Positions 7,536 to 7,799 of a stretch of DNA of 7,799 nucleotides are shown here, in pieces. Every line of letters begins with the position of its first letter. The stretch's first letter is position 1. The notes under the pieces are model-generated. The model saw nothing but the letters and a program-made list of their open reading frames with translations. It made no database searches and was not told where the DNA came from. The position numbers were made by a program, and so were the translations under genes. Source of the DNA: Prevotellaceae bacterium UBA3849 (GTDB lineage: Bacteria; Bacteroidota; Bacteroidia; Bacteroidales; Bacteroidaceae); the NCBI GenBank assembly GCA_002392645.1, contig DGHL01000019.1, forward strand, positions 1 through 7,799, given 5' to 3'.

Positions 7536-7626
7536 GGTGGGTTCTAAAAATTCCCACGAGTTAAATTAGTTAATTACATGAATAACATTATGTCATATTT
7601 TTGTTTTCTTTCAGTACAAACTGTTA
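7536..7626 (-). repeat. Right copy of the 91-bp inverted repeat, in the ACP leader
   Basis: The reverse complement of this stretch matches 1-91 at 85 of 91 positions without gaps. The hairpin box GTGGG-N11-CCCAC is at 7537-7557, 15-17 bp upstream of the ACP start codon. On its outer side the sequence runs into the nested inverted repeat at 7622-7671. Because it fills the space where the ACP promoter and leader should be, it may supply regulatory sequence to that operon, although the left copy faces no gene start and argues against a purely leader-type role. Confidence 0.9.
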
Positions 7627-7671
7627 GCTTCCGCGGTCACATAGCCCGCTATGCTTCCTTATCAGCTAACA
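7622..7671. repeat. Nested inverted repeat between two head-to-head repeat elements
   Basis: The outer arms TGTTAGCT (7622-7629) and AGCTAACA (7664-7671) are exact 8-bp complements. Inside them lies CATAGC-CC-GCTATG (7640-7653), a second inverted repeat. The block is more GC-rich than its surroundings and joins the right 91-bp copy to the diverged element at 7665-7726. It could be a recombination site, a protein-binding site or a remnant of a mobile element; no coding potential is apparent. Confidence 0.6.
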
Positions 7672-7726
7672 TTTTGCCCTTGAAACAAATTCAAAAATCT
7701 GACAGTGGGAATTATTAGAACCCACC
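7665..7726 (+). repeat. Third, shortened relative of the 91-bp repeat
   Basis: It starts GCTAACATTTTG, where the right copy read outward-in has GCTAACAGTTTG. It shares TGAAA, CAAAAAT and TGACA segments in the same order, and ends in the same box GTGGG-N11-CCCAC (7705-7725), differing at one base from the other two boxes. About 30 bp of the longer copies is missing before the box. Orientation is the same as the left copy and opposite to the right copy. Confidence 0.6.
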
Positions 7727-7750
7727 TTTACCGTATTCACACAACTACAT

Positions 7751-7798
7751 AAAAAAGCGAAGATACAAGAATAGAAAGTTTATCCATGCATCTTCGCT
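7751..7798 (-). terminator. Minus-strand terminator-like hairpin upstream of the ACP operon
   Basis: Arms 7756-7764 (AGCGAAGAT) and 7790-7798 (ATCTTCGCT) form a 9-bp stem, followed in the minus-strand RNA by a run of U from the A-tract 7751-7756. The 25-nt loop is long. It probably ends a gene lying beyond the right edge of the window, which makes the ACP gene the first of its operon. Confidence 0.6.
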
Positions 7799-7799
7799 G

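Noticed and set aside
7536..7726. CRISPR array or phage attachment site
   Set aside because: The repeats are inverted and irregular with no regular spacers, and no cas, integrase or tRNA gene is present in the window.

Overview
The window reads as a Bacteroidales chromosome fragment, most likely Prevotella or a close relative. The reasons are the PA14-containing GH31 next to a GH3, a TAnnTTTG-type promoter box upstream of the GH31 gene, A-rich leaders without clear Shine-Dalgarno sites, and an ACP/acyltransferase/hot-dog dehydratase trio of the kind found in flexirubin- and aryl-polyene-like clusters of this phylum. The assignment rests on recognised protein families and promoter style, not on a database search.

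All five genes lie on the minus strand, so transcription runs from high to low coordinates. The first operon (7520 to 5855) encodes an acyl carrier protein, an LpxL/HtrB-type acyltransferase whose start overlaps the ACP gene, and a small hot-dog dehydratase-like protein with Gln at the usual catalytic His position. After a 215-bp gap with a promoter, an AAATGTTTCA direct repeat and a leader hairpin comes the second operon (5639 to 182). It encodes a secreted GH31 alpha-xylosidase-like enzyme and, 46 bp downstream, a secreted GH3 beta-glucosidase-like enzyme. A rho-independent terminator at 105-154 closes it. The two hydrolases make sense as an exo-acting pair that alternately removes xylose and glucose from xyloglucan oligosaccharides in the periplasm. 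No SusC/SusD pair, endo-xyloglucanase or regulator is in the window.

The non-coding edges are the most unusual part. A 91-bp repeat sits at 1-91 and, inverted, at 7536-7626 (85 of 91 identical, no gaps), so the copies enclose both operons, 7,444 bp. Each copy ends at its inner side in a hairpin box GTGGG-N11-CCCAC. A third, shorter and diverged relative lies at 7665-7726, head-to-head with the right copy across a nested inverted repeat (7622-7671). Another minus-strand terminator-like hairpin at 7751-7798 separates the ACP operon from whatever lies beyond the window. No gene is visible in 1-181 or 7521-7799, and no RNA gene, insertion sequence or CRISPR array was seen.
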